The notes: generated by a model from the sequence alone, not told the origin. Positions 17,112-27,101 are shown, numbered from the stretch's first letter. The stretch is DNA of 64,000 nucleotides from Polyangia bacterium (GCA_030430565.1 JAUIKS010000028.1:1-64000); one strand, 5' to 3'. Translations and numbers: made by a program.

Positions 17112-20100
17112 ATGGAGATTAAGGGGTACCGCGAGATCGAGGATCTCCACGTCGGTGAACGGCATCACGTCTATCGGGCGCGTCGCGACGAGGATCGACA
17201 CTCTGTCGTCATTAAGGCGGTGAGGACTAGCGGGACGTTTACTACAGACGCGACGCGACTTCGACAAGAGTTCGAGATCCTGCATTCATTAGACATTCCC
17301 GAGGTAATACGCGCCTACGCGTTTATCGAGCACCCGAGCTCGCCCGCGCTCGTGCTCGAGGACTTCGGCGGCGAGACGCTCGCCCAGCGCCTCGGGCGCG
17401 CGGAGCTCCCGCTGAAGGCGCTGCTCCAGCTCTTCGCGCGGGTCGCCGGCGCGGTCGACGACCTCCACGACGCGGGGATCATCCACAGGGACATCAACCC
17501 GTCGAATATCCTCGTCAACGAGAGTCTTACGATTCGCCTCATCGACTTTGGCCTCTCGTCACGCGCGAGTCGAGAGTACGCGTCCCCCGGCGCGCCCGAG
17601 GTGCTTCAAGGGACACTTCAGTATATCTCGCCAGAGCAGACGGGGAGGTTGAGTCGCCCGATCGATTACCGCGCCGACTTATACTCGCTCGGCGCCACGA
17701 TGTATGAGGCGCTCTGCGGTCGTCCGCCCTTTGCCACCAATGATCCGCTCGAGCTAATTCACAGTCATATCGCGCGCGAGCCGACCCCGCCGCACGCGCT
17801 GCGCCCCGGGGTCCCGGAGGCGCTCTCGATGATCGTGATGCGCCTGCTGCGAAAGCCGGCGAGCGAGCGATATCGCAGCGCGCAAGGGCTCCGCCTCGAT
17901 CTCGAGGAGTGCCGACATAAGCTCGCCCGTACGGGGTTGATCGAGAAATTCACCCCGGGCCAGCTCGACGTCTCGAGCACCTTCCGCGTCAGCGACAAGC
18001 TGCACGGGCGCGACGCGGAGCTCGCGTCCGTCCAGGGCGCGTTCGACCGCGTCCGGAGCGGCGCGGCCGAGTTCGTCGTCCTCAGCGGGTCGTCCGGCGC
18101 GGGTCGAGGGGTCTTCCTCGGCGAGCTCGCGCCGTACCTCGCGAAGCACCGGGCGTTCTACGCGACCGCGACCTTCGAATCCGGCAGCCCGATCCCCTAC
18201 GCCCCGTTGGCGACCGTGTTTCGCCAGCTCATCCGGCACGTTCTCGCCGACGGACAGCTCGCCACGTGGCGGCAACACTTCCAGGAGGCGTGCGGCGACG
18301 CCGCGAAGCCGCTGCTCGATCTGATCCCCGAGTTCGTCCACGTGCTCGGGCCTCAGCGGCGCGTCCCTGCGAGCGGGCCGATCGAGGCGCGCAACCGCTT
18401 CTTCCGAGTCGTCACGGATTTCCTCCGCGTCTTCGCCCGCGTCGGCCGCCCGCTGGTGCTGTTCCTCCGGGAGTTTCAGTGGGCCGGCTCAGAGTCGCTG
18501 GCGCTGCTCGAGCATATCCTGACCGCGCGTGACGGCTGCCCGCTGCTCGTGGTCGCCGGGTATCGAGGCCTGCTCGCGGGGGCCGAGGGCCCGCTCGCTC
18601 AATTTCTCAACGCGCTGCGCGAGGCCGAGCACCCCGCGCTCGACATCCTGCTGGGGCCGCTCTCCGCCGAGGGCATCAACGACTTCGTCGCCGACACGCT
18701 GCGGCGCCCTCCAGAGGACACGATCGCGCTCGCGCGCGTCATCCACCGCAAGTCCCAGGGCAACCACGGCGCCGCGGCGGAGCTGCTCGAGGCCCTCGAC
18801 CGCGACGGCCTGATCGCGTTCGACCGCGCCCGCATGTCCTGGAGCTGGAACCTCAAGGAGGTCGAGCAGGCGCCGGTCAGCGACGACGTGGCGGCGGAGA
18901 TCGTGAACCGGCTCGACGTGCTGCCCGCCGAGGCGCTGGAGACGCTCGGCTACGCCGCCTGCAGCGGGAATAACCGCTTCTCGCTCTCGACCTTGTCGCT
19001 GCTGACGAAGCGACCGTCACAGCAGCTCGCGCGGGCGCTCGCGCCGGCCGTGGAGGCCGGGCTCATCTCGCTCGACCCCGGGACGGGGCGATTCGCCCAC
19101 CCGCTGATCCGCCAAGGCGCCTACGAGCGATTCGACCCGGCGCGTCGCGAACAAGCCCACGCGGAGCACGGCCTCCAGCTGCTCAACGCCGCGCCGTCGA
19201 AGGCCGTGGGCGATCGCGTCTTCCAGATCGTGAACCATCTAAACCGCGGACGCCGGCTGCTCGATCCGCAGGAGCGCGCCCGGCTCACGTCGCTCAACCA
19301 CGACGCCGGCAACCGGGCGCGAGAGCTTGGCGCCCACGACGTCGCGCTGCGCTACTTCAACACGGGCCTCGAGCTCCTCGCGCGCGCGGACGATCGGGCG
19401 CTGCGCTTCAGGATCACGCTGGCGAAGGCCGAGTGCGCGTACCTGACTGGAGATGCAGACGACGCTGAGCGCTGCTTCGAGACGCTCAACGCGAGCGCGC
19501 GCGGGCCGATCGAGCGAGCGGACGTGGCGACGCTGCAGGTCAAGCTCTACAATCACCGCCTCGAGTACGCGCGCGCCATCAGGGTCGCGTGCGCGGCCCT
19601 CTCGGCGCTCGGGTCGCCCGTGCAGGCGCGCCCGAGCGCCGCCGCGGTGATGAAGCAGATGCTCAACACGCGGATGGCGCTCGGCCGGCGAACGCCGGAG
19701 GACTTCGCCGATCTCCCAGAGCTCGACGACGCGCGCGTCGATCGGGTCCTGCGCCTCATCGCGGCGGCCAGCGCCGCCACCTACGTCCACTCGCCCAAGC
19801 TCACCGCGGTGCTGGCGATGCGCGCCGTGTCGCTCTGCGTGCGCCACGGCGTCAACGCCACCGCAGCGGATCCGCTGACGACCTTCGGGCTCGTGCTCGC
19901 CGAGTCGTCCGGCGACCGCACCGTCGCCGAGAGCTACGCGCGCGCGAGCCTCCGCCTCCTCGAGCGCTTCCCGGACAGCGCGATCGAGACGCGCGTGCGC
20001 TTCATCTACTCCGGGATGATCGGGCACTGGACGACCCCGCTGCGCGACCTCCTGGACTGCGCCGCGCGTGGTGTCGACTGCGCTCGAAAGAGCGGCTCGA

Positions 20101-22577
20101 CGTACTTTGAGAACTACACGCGGATCGTCATGTGCATCATCCGCGCGGAGCTGGGCGAGGCCATCCCCGTGCTCAAGGCGAGCGTCGCCGCCTGCATCTC
20201 GCGGCCGGTCGACGTCCTCGACGAGGCCACGACGACCGCGATCCCGCTCCTTCGCTACCTCGAGGCGCTCGGCGGCGAGACACCGGCGCTGACGCGCTTC
20301 GCGGCCGACTTCGATGAGGCGGGCTTTCGCGCGCGCGCTCGCGGGATCCGCAGCGGGGTCCCGATCGTCATCCTCGAGCTCAAGCGGATCCAGCTGCTCG
20401 TCATGGCGCGTCGGTTCGACGCCGCGACCGCGGCGATCCGCGAGCACGAGCCGTCGATCTTGTCGATCCACGCCAACGCGCTCGACCTCGCGAGCTACTA
20501 CCTCGACGTCGTGATCGCCTACGCGGGCCTCGGCCAGCGGTCGCGCTCGGTCCGCCGCGCGATCAAGCGAGCGCACAAGGAGCTCGAGCGGATGGCCGCG
20601 GGCTGCCCCGCGAACTTTCAGAGCAAGGCTGACCTCGCGCGCGCCGAGCTGGCGGCCTATGACGGCGACGGCGAGCCCGCGATCACCCACTACGAGCGCG
20701 CCGTCCGTCACGCGCGCGAGCAGGGCTTCGACCACGTCGAGGCGCTCGCGCTCGAGCGCGCCAGCGAGTACTACCGCTCGCGCGGCGCGGCCGACATCGC
20801 GCAGATGTACCTGCGAATGGCGAGACGAGCCTACGCGCGCTGGGGCGCGCGCGCGAAGGTCAAGCTGCTCGATCAGGCACACCCGGCGCTCGCCCACGAC
20901 GTTCAGGGCAAGAGCGCGACGGGCCTCGTGGTCAGCGCGAGCAGCACCTCATCCTCGTCCGGCCGCATCGCCAGCATCCTGGACTTGTCGTCGGTGATGA
21001 AGGCCACGCGCGCGGTCGCGGGCGAGCTGCGGCTCAGCAAGCTGCTCACGAGCCTGATGGAGATCGTGATCGAGAACGCCGGAGCGGACCACGGGTGGTT
21101 GTTGTGGCAGCGCGAGAGCGGATGGTTCGTTGAGGCGGAGGGGGCGATCGGCGACGACCTGGTGCAGGTTCAGCAAGGGACCCCGATCGCGGAGACGCCC
21201 GTCCCCCCGCGCGTCGTCGAGTACGTGGCGCGGACCCGCGAGATCATCGTGCTCGAGAACCCGGCCGCGGCCTCTTCATTCTCCGATGACCCGCAGATCA
21301 TGCTCCGCCGCCCGCGCTCGGCGTTCTGCATGCCCATGCTCCACCAAGGCCGCCTCACGGGCGTGCTCTACCTCGAGAATCGACTCGTGGCGGGCGCGTT
21401 CACCGACGAGCACCGCCACGTGCTCGAGCTGATCGCCTCCGACGCGGCCGTCTCCATCGAGGTCGCGCGGCTCTACGAGCGGCTCGAGGAGAACAACCAC
21501 ACGCTCGAGGAGCGCGTCCGTCAGCGCACGGCCGAGCTCTCGCTCGCGCTCGACGAGCTGCGCCGCGCACAGGAGGAGCTGGTCCACTCCGAGAAGATGG
21601 CCGCGCTCGGTCAGCTCGTCGCCGGGATCGCGCATGAGGTCAACACGCCGCTCGGCGCGATACGGGCCTCCAACTCAAACATTCGGCGCGCCCTCGAGCG
21701 CGCGCTCGCCAACCTCCCCCGCGTGTACGAGACGCTGTCACCACCCGATCGAGCGCGCTTCCAGGCGATGATCCGGCGCGCCGGTTCGCCGAGCGGCTCG
21801 CAGTCGACGCGCGAGCTGCGACGGGCGCGTCGCCGGCTCAGCGCGGAGCTCGGAGAGCTCGGGGTCACGACGCCGCAGCGCTTCGCCGAGCAGCTCGTCG
21901 AGATCGGCATCCTCGACGAGCTCGATCCGCTGCTCCCGCTGCTCCGCCACGACGAGGCCGCGCTCGTGCTCGAGACCGCCTACGATCTCGCGCGCCAGCA
22001 GCAAAACAGCGACAACATCCAGATCGCGGTCGAGCGCGCGTCGAAGATCATCTTCGCGCTTAAGCGCTACGTCCACCACGGCGACGGGAGCAAGATGGTG
22101 ATGGCGAGCGTGACCGAGGGCATCGACCTCGTGCTCACGCTCTACCGAAACCAGCTCAAGCGCGGCGTCGAGATAACGCGGCGCTACGACCCCGTACCGG
22201 AGATCCTGTGCGCGCCGGACGAGCTGTACCAAGTGTGGACCAACTTGGTCCACAACGCGATCCAGGCGATGGAGTACTCGGGCACGATCGAGATCCGCGT
22301 CACGCTCGAGCCCGCCGCGATCGCGGTCCACGTGATCGACTCGGGGCCGGGGATCCCAGCCGAGATCCGAGATCGCGTCTTTGACCCGTTCTTTACGACC
22401 AAGCGCGCGGGCGAGGGCAGCGGGCTCGGGCTCGACATCACACGCCGAATCGTCGAGCGCCACAGCGGCCGCATCACCGTCGAGAGCCGACCGGGACGAA
22501 CCGAGTTCATCGTGCGCCTACCGACGCAGCCGGGCGCCGCCCCCTCGGCGCCGCGAGCCAGTGACCCTATCCAGTGA
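17112..22577 (+). CDS. trifunctional Ser/Thr kinase / AAA ATPase-like / GAF / histidine kinase
   Basis: This giant protein has about 1,821 residues. The start at ATG 17112 is chosen because the kinase domain begins there and GGAG lies just upstream. The Ser/Thr kinase (about 1-275) has the ATP Lys in VIKAV, catalytic HRDINPSN (about 125) and DFGLS. An AAA/STAND-like domain follows, but its Walker A reads GSSGAGRGV (no Lys/Ser) and Walker B reads LFLREFQW where relatives have LFLDDLQW, so it probably does not hydrolyse ATP. A long helical TPR-like region (about 700-1280) and a GAF domain (about 1300-1470) come next. The C-terminus is a histidine kinase with H-box GIAHEVNTP (about 1507), N-box NLVHNAIQAM and G boxes GPGIP and GSGLGL. 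The partner response regulator lies immediately downstream. Confidence 0.92.
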   Translation: MEIKGYREIEDLHVGERHHVYRARRDEDRHSVVIKAVRTSGTFTTDATRLRQEFEILHSLDIPEVIRAYAFIEHPSSPALVLEDFGGETLAQRLGRAELPLKALLQLFARVAGAVDDLHDAGIIHRDINPSNILVNESLTIRLIDFGLSSRASREYASPGAPEVLQGTLQYISPEQTGRLSRPIDYRADLYSLGATMYEALCGRPPFATNDPLELIHSHIAREPTPPHALRPGVPEALSMIVMRLLRKPASERYRSAQGLRLDLEECRHKLARTGLIEKFTPGQLDVSSTFRVSDKLHGRDAELASVQGAFDRVRSGAAEFVVLSGSSGAGRGVFLGELAPYLAKHRAFYATATFESGSPIPYAPLATVFRQLIRHVLADGQLATWRQHFQEACGDAAKPLLDLIPEFVHVLGPQRRVPASGPIEARNRFFRVVTDFLRVFARVGRPLVLFLREFQWAGSESLALLEHILTARDGCPLLVVAGYRGLLAGAEGPLAQFLNALREAEHPALDILLGPLSAEGINDFVADTLRRPPEDTIALARVIHRKSQGNHGAAAELLEALDRDGLIAFDRARMSWSWNLKEVEQAPVSDDVAAEIVNRLDVLPAEALETLGYAACSGNNRFSLSTLSLLTKRPSQQLARALAPAVEAGLISLDPGTGRFAHPLIRQGAYERFDPARREQAHAEHGLQLLNAAPSKAVGDRVFQIVNHLNRGRRLLDPQERARLTSLNHDAGNRARELGAHDVALRYFNTGLELLARADDRALRFRITLAKAECAYLTGDADDAERCFETLNASARGPIERADVATLQVKLYNHRLEYARAIRVACAALSALGSPVQARPSAAAVMKQMLNTRMALGRRTPEDFADLPELDDARVDRVLRLIAAASAATYVHSPKLTAVLAMRAVSLCVRHGVNATAADPLTTFGLVLAESSGDRTVAESYARASLRLLERFPDSAIETRVRFIYSGMIGHWTTPLRDLLDCAARGVDCARKSGSTYFENYTRIVMCIIRAELGEAIPVLKASVAACISRPVDVLDEATTTAIPLLRYLEALGGETPALTRFAADFDEAGFRARARGIRSGVPIVILELKRIQLLVMARRFDAATAAIREHEPSILSIHANALDLASYYLDVVIAYAGLGQRSRSVRRAIKRAHKELERMAAGCPANFQSKADLARAELAAYDGDGEPAITHYERAVRHAREQGFDHVEALALERASEYYRSRGAADIAQMYLRMARRAYARWGARAKVKLLDQAHPALAHDVQGKSATGLVVSASSTSSSSGRIASILDLSSVMKATRAVAGELRLSKLLTSLMEIVIENAGADHGWLLWQRESGWFVEAEGAIGDDLVQVQQGTPIAETPVPPRVVEYVARTREIIVLENPAAASSFSDDPQIMLRRPRSAFCMPMLHQGRLTGVLYLENRLVAGAFTDEHRHVLELIASDAAVSIEVARLYERLEENNHTLEERVRQRTAELSLALDELRRAQEELVHSEKMAALGQLVAGIAHEVNTPLGAIRASNSNIRRALERALANLPRVYETLSPPDRARFQAMIRRAGSPSGSQSTRELRRARRRLSAELGELGVTTPQRFAEQLVEIGILDELDPLLPLLRHDEAALVLETAYDLARQQQNSDNIQIAVERASKIIFALKRYVHHGDGSKMVMASVTEGIDLVLTLYRNQLKRGVEITRRYDPVPEILCAPDELYQVWTNLVHNAIQAMEYSGTIEIRVTLEPAAIAVHVIDSGPGIPAEIRDRVFDPFFTTKRAGEGSGLGLDITRRIVERHSGRITVESRPGRTEFIVRLPTQPGAAPSAPRASDPIQ

Positions 22578-22594
22578 GCCTATGGAGAGCCGAT

Positions 22595-23725
22595 ATGGAG
22601 AGTAACGCGATCGATCAAGCCCAGCGGAGCGTCGTGCTGTGCGTCGACGACGAGCACATCGTCCTCAACAGCATCGGCGAGCAGCTCAAGCGGGGCCTCT
22701 CGCAGCCTTGCCTGATCGAGGTGGCGGAGAGCGGCGAGGAGGCGCTCGAGATCGTCGACGAGCTGATCGAGCAGGGCACCCACCTCGCGGTCGTGATCAG
22801 CGATCACCTGATGCCGCGCATGAAGGGCGACGAGCTGCTGCGGAGAATCCACGCGCGACTCCCGGACGCGCGCAAGATCCTGCTGACCGGGCAGGCGAGC
22901 GCGGACGCGGTCGGCAGCGCCGTCAACCACGCGTCGCTGTATCGATACATCGCCAAGCCCTGGGAGAGCGCCGACCTGCTGCTGACGATCAACGAGGCGC
23001 TCAAGAGCTATCGTCAGACCCTCGAGCTCGCGCGCAAGACCACGCGGCTCCGGCGAACGCTCGAGGTGTTTCAGCGCTTCGTGCCGCGCGACTTCATCCG
23101 CCAGCTGCCCGCCGATGATGTCACGACGCTCTCGCTCGGCGCCGGCGTCGAGCGCGACATGAGCGTGCTGTTCTCGGACATGCGTGGGTTCACGAGCCGC
23201 GCCGAGACCATGGCGCCGACCGAGGCCTTCGGGTTCCTCAACCGCTACCTGGGGCACGCGGGGCCGATCATCCGCGAACACAGCGGGTTTATCATCACGT
23301 TCCTGGGGGACGCGCTGATGGCCGCGTTCCCCGGCGGCCCGGACGACGCGCTCGCGTGCAGCCAGGATCTCTACGCCCGGCTCTCGCGCTTCAACGACAT
23401 GGAGGGGCTGCGCGGCGATGAGCGCCTGCGCATCGGCGTGGGCGTCAACACCGGCCCGCTGCTGATCGGCATCATCGGAGATGATGAGCGCTGGGAGGGC
23501 AGCGCGATCTCGGACGTAGCGAACACCGCCGCGCGAATCGAGAGCCTCACGAAGAAGCTCGGGGTCGCGATCGCGGCCAGCGAGAGCACCATCGCCGGGC
23601 TCAACGCGCCCGAGAAGGTCAGCCACCGGCGCATCGGCGAGGTCAACGTCAAGGGCCGCAAGCAGCCGGTCAACGTCTACGAGATCATCACGACCGCGGC
23701 GGGGGGCGAGCCGAGCGCGTCGTAG
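22595..23725 (+). CDS. receiver domain-class III adenylate/guanylate cyclase
   Basis: The product has 376 residues from ATG 22595, with GGAGA upstream, 17 nt after the giant kinase. The receiver domain (about 10-130) has acidic residues VDDE, phospho-acceptor Asp about 69 (VISDHLMP) and the Lys in IAKPW. A short helical linker leads to a class III cyclase domain (about 185-365) with metal-binding Asp residues in LFSDMRGFT and FLGDALMAAF. The adjacency suggests the kinase phosphorylates the receiver and so controls cAMP or cGMP production. Substrate specificity cannot be read with confidence. Confidence 0.92.
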   Translation: MESNAIDQAQRSVVLCVDDEHIVLNSIGEQLKRGLSQPCLIEVAESGEEALEIVDELIEQGTHLAVVISDHLMPRMKGDELLRRIHARLPDARKILLTGQASADAVGSAVNHASLYRYIAKPWESADLLLTINEALKSYRQTLELARKTTRLRRTLEVFQRFVPRDFIRQLPADDVTTLSLGAGVERDMSVLFSDMRGFTSRAETMAPTEAFGFLNRYLGHAGPIIREHSGFIITFLGDALMAAFPGGPDDALACSQDLYARLSRFNDMEGLRGDERLRIGVGVNTGPLLIGIIGDDERWEGSAISDVANTAARIESLTKKLGVAIAASESTIAGLNAPEKVSHRRIGEVNVKGRKQPVNVYEIITTAAGGEPSAS

Positions 23726-23752
23726 CGGCGATCGCCCCCTGCTCCGCGACGC

Positions 23753-25663
23753 CTACCCGCTGCTCCACAGGTGTCGCGCCCCGCGGCGCAGCGCGTCGAG
23801 CACGGTCTTCTTCTCGTGCTCCCACTCGCTGACCTCGGGGTGCTCGATCGCCTCGATCGCCTCGATCGACGGGGTCTTCAGCTCCGGGTTGCGGTTGCAG
23901 AGCCACACCAAGAGCTCGCCCGCGTCGCGGAACTGCTTCCAGTTGAACAGCTGCGTGTTGTCGGCGATCAGCGCCAGCAGCACCGGCTGCGCGTCGGCCT
24001 CGAGATGGTGCGCGAGCGCGCACGAGAGCGCGTGCAGGCCCTCGTAGGGGCGGTAGCGGCTCCAGTCGCGCAGGCCGGCGAGCGCCGAGATCGCGAGCGC
24101 TGGTGTGATCGGCTCTTTCGCCCATGTCTCCCAGGACACCTCATCGGGCCAGCCCTGCGCGCGGATCGTCTCGAGCATCGCCCGCAGCCACAGGCGCTCG
24201 GCCTCGGGCGTGAACGGTCGATCCGCCGGACGCGGGTCGCTGGGGATCCCGAGCATGTCGGTGTAGAGCCCGCGGACGTCGCTGTCGAGCTCGAGCGGGA
24301 TGGCGTCGGCCACGCGCATCCACTCGAGCGTCGCGCGGGTCTCGGCGAGCGTGGCCTCCACGAGCTCCCCGCTGACGCCGCCGTGTCGACCAGCGCTCCC
24401 CCAGCTCCAGCCGTGCGTGCGCAGCTCGAAGCGATCGGTCAGCTTGCTGACGAACTCACAGGCCGCGCGCGGGCCGATCGCGCCCGCGCACTCGGGCAGC
24501 TGCACGCCGAAGCTGCTCGTGCTGCCCTTCACGTCCGTGTCGAGATGGTGCAGGCGCGCCTGCAGCTGCACGCGCGCCAGCGACTCGTTGTCGCGCGTCA
24601 TGATCTCGACGATCGCGCGGCGGTACGCCCCGGCCGCCTCGTACAGGCCGCGATCGAGCACCACGCCCTTCGTCAGCTCGATGATCTGCTCTCGGTGCCA
24701 GGGCACGAACATCACCCGCTCGCCCACCGCGTCGACGTAGCCCGGCAGGCGCGTCGGCGCCGGCGGCCTCGGACGCCCGCGGAACACCTCGAGCTCCGGC
24801 TCAGCGCGCGGGTGCGCGTTGTAGGCCGCGACCTCGAAGCGCGTCTCCTCGCCGCTCGCCCGCGCCCGCCGGACCACGGCGTCGCTGCTCGGCTGGTACA
24901 AGAGCCATGTATCCGTCACGCGCGGCGCCGCGATCGACTCGAGCGTGATCACCTCGCCCATCGCGCCGTCGGGGCCGACGCGCTGCAGGTGCGCGCGCCC
25001 GCCGGCGTGGTCCATCACCGTCAGCCAGGTCGCCGCGGTCGTCAGCTGGACGTCGAGCGCGACCGTCGGGTGCACCTCGAGCTCGAGGGTCCACGCGATC
25101 ACGTCGCCCTCCTCCGCGATCCTCCCGCCCCAGAGCCGCCCGCCGCTGAGGGCCGCGAAGCGCCCGTCGGGCGCCACGCGCAGCAGCCTGCTCGGCGTCG
25201 TCGCGTCGGGCTGCCTGGGTCCCGAGGCTTTGGGACCGATCGCGCGCCGCCCCAGGGACCGCGCGCCGCCATCAGGCGCGAGCGATAGCGAGCGCAGGCG
25301 GCTCGTCGAGTCCCCGTCGACGCGCGAGATCTCGAGGTCGCCGTAGCCGAGCTCGACCACGCGCAGCCCGTCCCCCGAGCCGAGCAGACAGGCCGGCTCC
25401 GACAGGCTCGTGAGCTTGTGGCGAAGCCCGAGGCCCGGGAGATTCAGCAGCGACACGCGGTCATCGCCGTAGACGCCGGTCTGCGAGCGCCCCGGGACCA
25501 GCGCGAGCTTCCCCGAGCCGTCGATCGTCACGCCGCCGCGCGGCGCGGTCGCCTTAAAGGTGGTCTTGAGCTTGAGGGCCTTGCCGATGTTGACGCGCGA
25601 GACACCAAACACATCGCCGTAGATCCACCGTTTTCCGTTCGCGCTGAGTACCGAGGAGAGCAT
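23753..25663 (-). CDS. uncharacterised 636-residue protein
   Basis: The start is at ATG 25663. The frame stays open to 26212, but that part lies opposite the SRPBCC gene. The N-terminal half (to about 330) has repeated short beta-type motifs with polar turns (for example LLRVAPDGRFAAL) and may be propeller-like. The C-terminal half is helical and Trp-rich (NTQLFNWKQF). No signal peptide or membrane segment is seen, so it is probably cytoplasmic. I recognise no family. It is convergent with the cyclase gene, 27 nt apart. Confidence 0.75.
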   Translation of the reverse strand: MLSSVLSANGKRWIYGDVFGVSRVNIGKALKLKTTFKATAPRGGVTIDGSGKLALVPGRSQTGVYGDDRVSLLNLPGLGLRHKLTSLSEPACLLGSGDGLRVVELGYGDLEISRVDGDSTSRLRSLSLAPDGGARSLGRRAIGPKASGPRQPDATTPSRLLRVAPDGRFAALSGGRLWGGRIAEEGDVIAWTLELEVHPTVALDVQLTTAATWLTVMDHAGGRAHLQRVGPDGAMGEVITLESIAAPRVTDTWLLYQPSSDAVVRRARASGEETRFEVAAYNAHPRAEPELEVFRGRPRPPAPTRLPGYVDAVGERVMFVPWHREQIIELTKGVVLDRGLYEAAGAYRRAIVEIMTRDNESLARVQLQARLHHLDTDVKGSTSSFGVQLPECAGAIGPRAACEFVSKLTDRFELRTHGWSWGSAGRHGGVSGELVEATLAETRATLEWMRVADAIPLELDSDVRGLYTDMLGIPSDPRPADRPFTPEAERLWLRAMLETIRAQGWPDEVSWETWAKEPITPALAISALAGLRDWSRYRPYEGLHALSCALAHHLEADAQPVLLALIADNTQLFNWKQFRDAGELLVWLCNRNPELKTPSIEAIEAIEHPEVSEWEHEKKTVLDALRRGARHLWSSG

Positions 25664-25759
25664 CAATCCTGCGCCTTCGCCGTGTTCGAGTTCTGTCGAG
25701 TCCTGTGCGACGCGCGCGGCCTCGCCGCCCGCGGGGGGCCGCATGCTACTCCATGACCC

Positions 25760-26380
25760 GTGCGCCTGCGGTCGCAATCGTCGGCGAGCTTCGCCGCCCT
25801 CGGCCTCCTCGTCATCAGCACGCTCCTCGCGTGCACCCGCGGCCCCTACGACCCCGCGACCGACGCCAAGATCCCGCGTCCGCCCAAGGTCATCACGTGG
25901 GAGCACGAGGCGATCCTCGACGCGACGCCCGCGGAGGCCTGGGCGCTCTACCTGGACTTCGCACGCTACCCGCAGTGGAACCCGTTCATCCTCGTGGCGA
26001 CGCCGCGCGCTCCCGATGCCGACGCGCCGCCCGGGCCCGGCGACATCATCGACATCCGCGTCGCGCTCGGAGACAAGACGCGCGACATGTGGCACCGCGT
26101 CTACGAGCTGCAGCCGCCGACCGACGCGCGACCGGGGCGATTCTGCTGGCGCGACGGAGGCCCCAGCACGGCCTTCGTCACCGGCGCGCGCTGCCGCAGC
26201 TTCGCGGCCCACGGCGACGGCCAGACGCGCTTTCGCCAGCGACTCACCATCGGCGGCGGCTCGCGCGAGCTCGCCCGCCGCCGCTACGGCGTGATCCTCG
26301 AGGCCAGCCTGCAGCGCGAGACCGAGGCGCTGCAGGCTGCGCTCACGCGCGCCCGCGCGACTCAGTCACAGGGCGGGTAG
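25760..26380 (+). CDS. SRPBCC (START/polyketide-cyclase-like) lipoprotein
   Basis: The product has 206 residues from a GTG at 25760. The signal peptide ends in lipobox TLLAC. Residues about 45-200 look like an SRPBCC hydrophobic-ligand-binding domain (EAILDATPAEAWALYLDF, then YPQWNPF). Such domains bind lipids or other apolar ligands, and the ligand here is unknown. The 3' end overlaps the convergent Cys-rich gene by 19 nt. Confidence 0.8.
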   Translation: MRLRSQSSASFAALGLLVISTLLACTRGPYDPATDAKIPRPPKVITWEHEAILDATPAEAWALYLDFARYPQWNPFILVATPRAPDADAPPGPGDIIDIRVALGDKTRDMWHRVYELQPPTDARPGRFCWRDGGPSTAFVTGARCRSFAAHGDGQTRFRQRLTIGGGSRELARRRYGVILEASLQRETEALQAALTRARATQSQGG

Positions 26381-26934
26381 TCCTCCTGGGCCTCGATCGG
26401 GCACTCGGAGTAATTCTCGGGCAGGCACGTGTCCTGGAAGTCGAACCACGGGTGGTTGAGGTCGCCGAAGCAGTAGTACGCGTCCTGGTTCGGCGGCCCG
26501 CACTCGTCGACCGGCATGCACGCGACGAACTGCGGCGCGTCCGCCTTGCACACCTTGCTCGGGGTCAGGTTGTACTTCTCCGCGACCGCCGGCGCGCACA
26601 TCGGCTCCGACTCGCACTCGTCGAGGTTGTCGATCTGACCGCAGTCCACCGGATCGGGCTCCGTGGTGGTGGTGGTCGTCGTCGTGTCGTTCGTCGTCCC
26701 CTGGGTGCCGCCGGAGCCAGTCGACACCTGACCGCCCGAGGTGTCGTCGGTGGTGCTCGCGTCGGTCATCGGCGAGCTCCCGCCGCCCGAGCCGCCGCTG
26801 GCGCTGTTGCTCTCGCTGCCGCCCTGGTCGGACATGGTCGAGCCGCCAGCGCTGTTGCTGTCGCCGCCCGACTGAGAGCTGTCGGTGCCGCTGTCGCTCG
26901 CGCCGCTGTCAGTCGACGAGTCGGTCTCCGACAT
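26362..26934 (-). CDS. Ser/Gly/Thr/Asp-rich protein with C-terminal Cys-rich domain
   Basis: The product has about 190 residues from ATG 26934 (a TTG lies one codon upstream). The first half is low-complexity Ser/Gly/Thr/Asp including a run of eight Thr. The second half (about 95-190) holds about ten Cys (for example VDCGQIDNLDECESEPMC) suggesting a disulfide-rich surface domain. Neighbouring proteins of this style are lipoproteins, but no signal peptide is visible here. The in-frame sequence upstream is closed by a stop 13 codons before the start. The start may be misplaced or the gene may be 5'-damaged. Confidence 0.6.
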   Translation of the reverse strand: MSETDSSTDSGASDSGTDSSQSGGDSNSAGGSTMSDQGGSESNSASGGSGGGSSPMTDASTTDDTSGGQVSTGSGGTQGTTNDTTTTTTTTEPDPVDCGQIDNLDECESEPMCAPAVAEKYNLTPSKVCKADAPQFVACMPVDECGPPNQDAYYCFGDLNHPWFDFQDTCLPENYSECPIEAQEDYPPCD

Positions 26935-27081
26935 CAAGGCCGCCCGCGCGACGCAAGCAGCTGAATTCTCGAGTTAAATATCGCGTCCCTCGAGCATGTG
27001 CCCAGCATGTACCCGCGATCGAATTAGCGTCGCCGCGCCGACGACGCCGAACGCTGGGAGCTCGCGCCTGGGCTGTCGCTA

Positions 27082-27101
27082 CCTACGGAGATGTCCGTAG
27101 G
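27082..27101. other. 8-bp perfect hairpin with GATG loop
   Basis: CCTACGGA (27082-27089) and TCCGTAGG (27094-27101) are perfect reverse complements with a 4-nt loop. The hairpin lies 104 nt past the stop of the Cys-rich lipoprotein at 27205 and upstream of the next minus-strand gene, so it may be a 3' hairpin or an operator. There is no U-tract. Confidence 0.35.
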
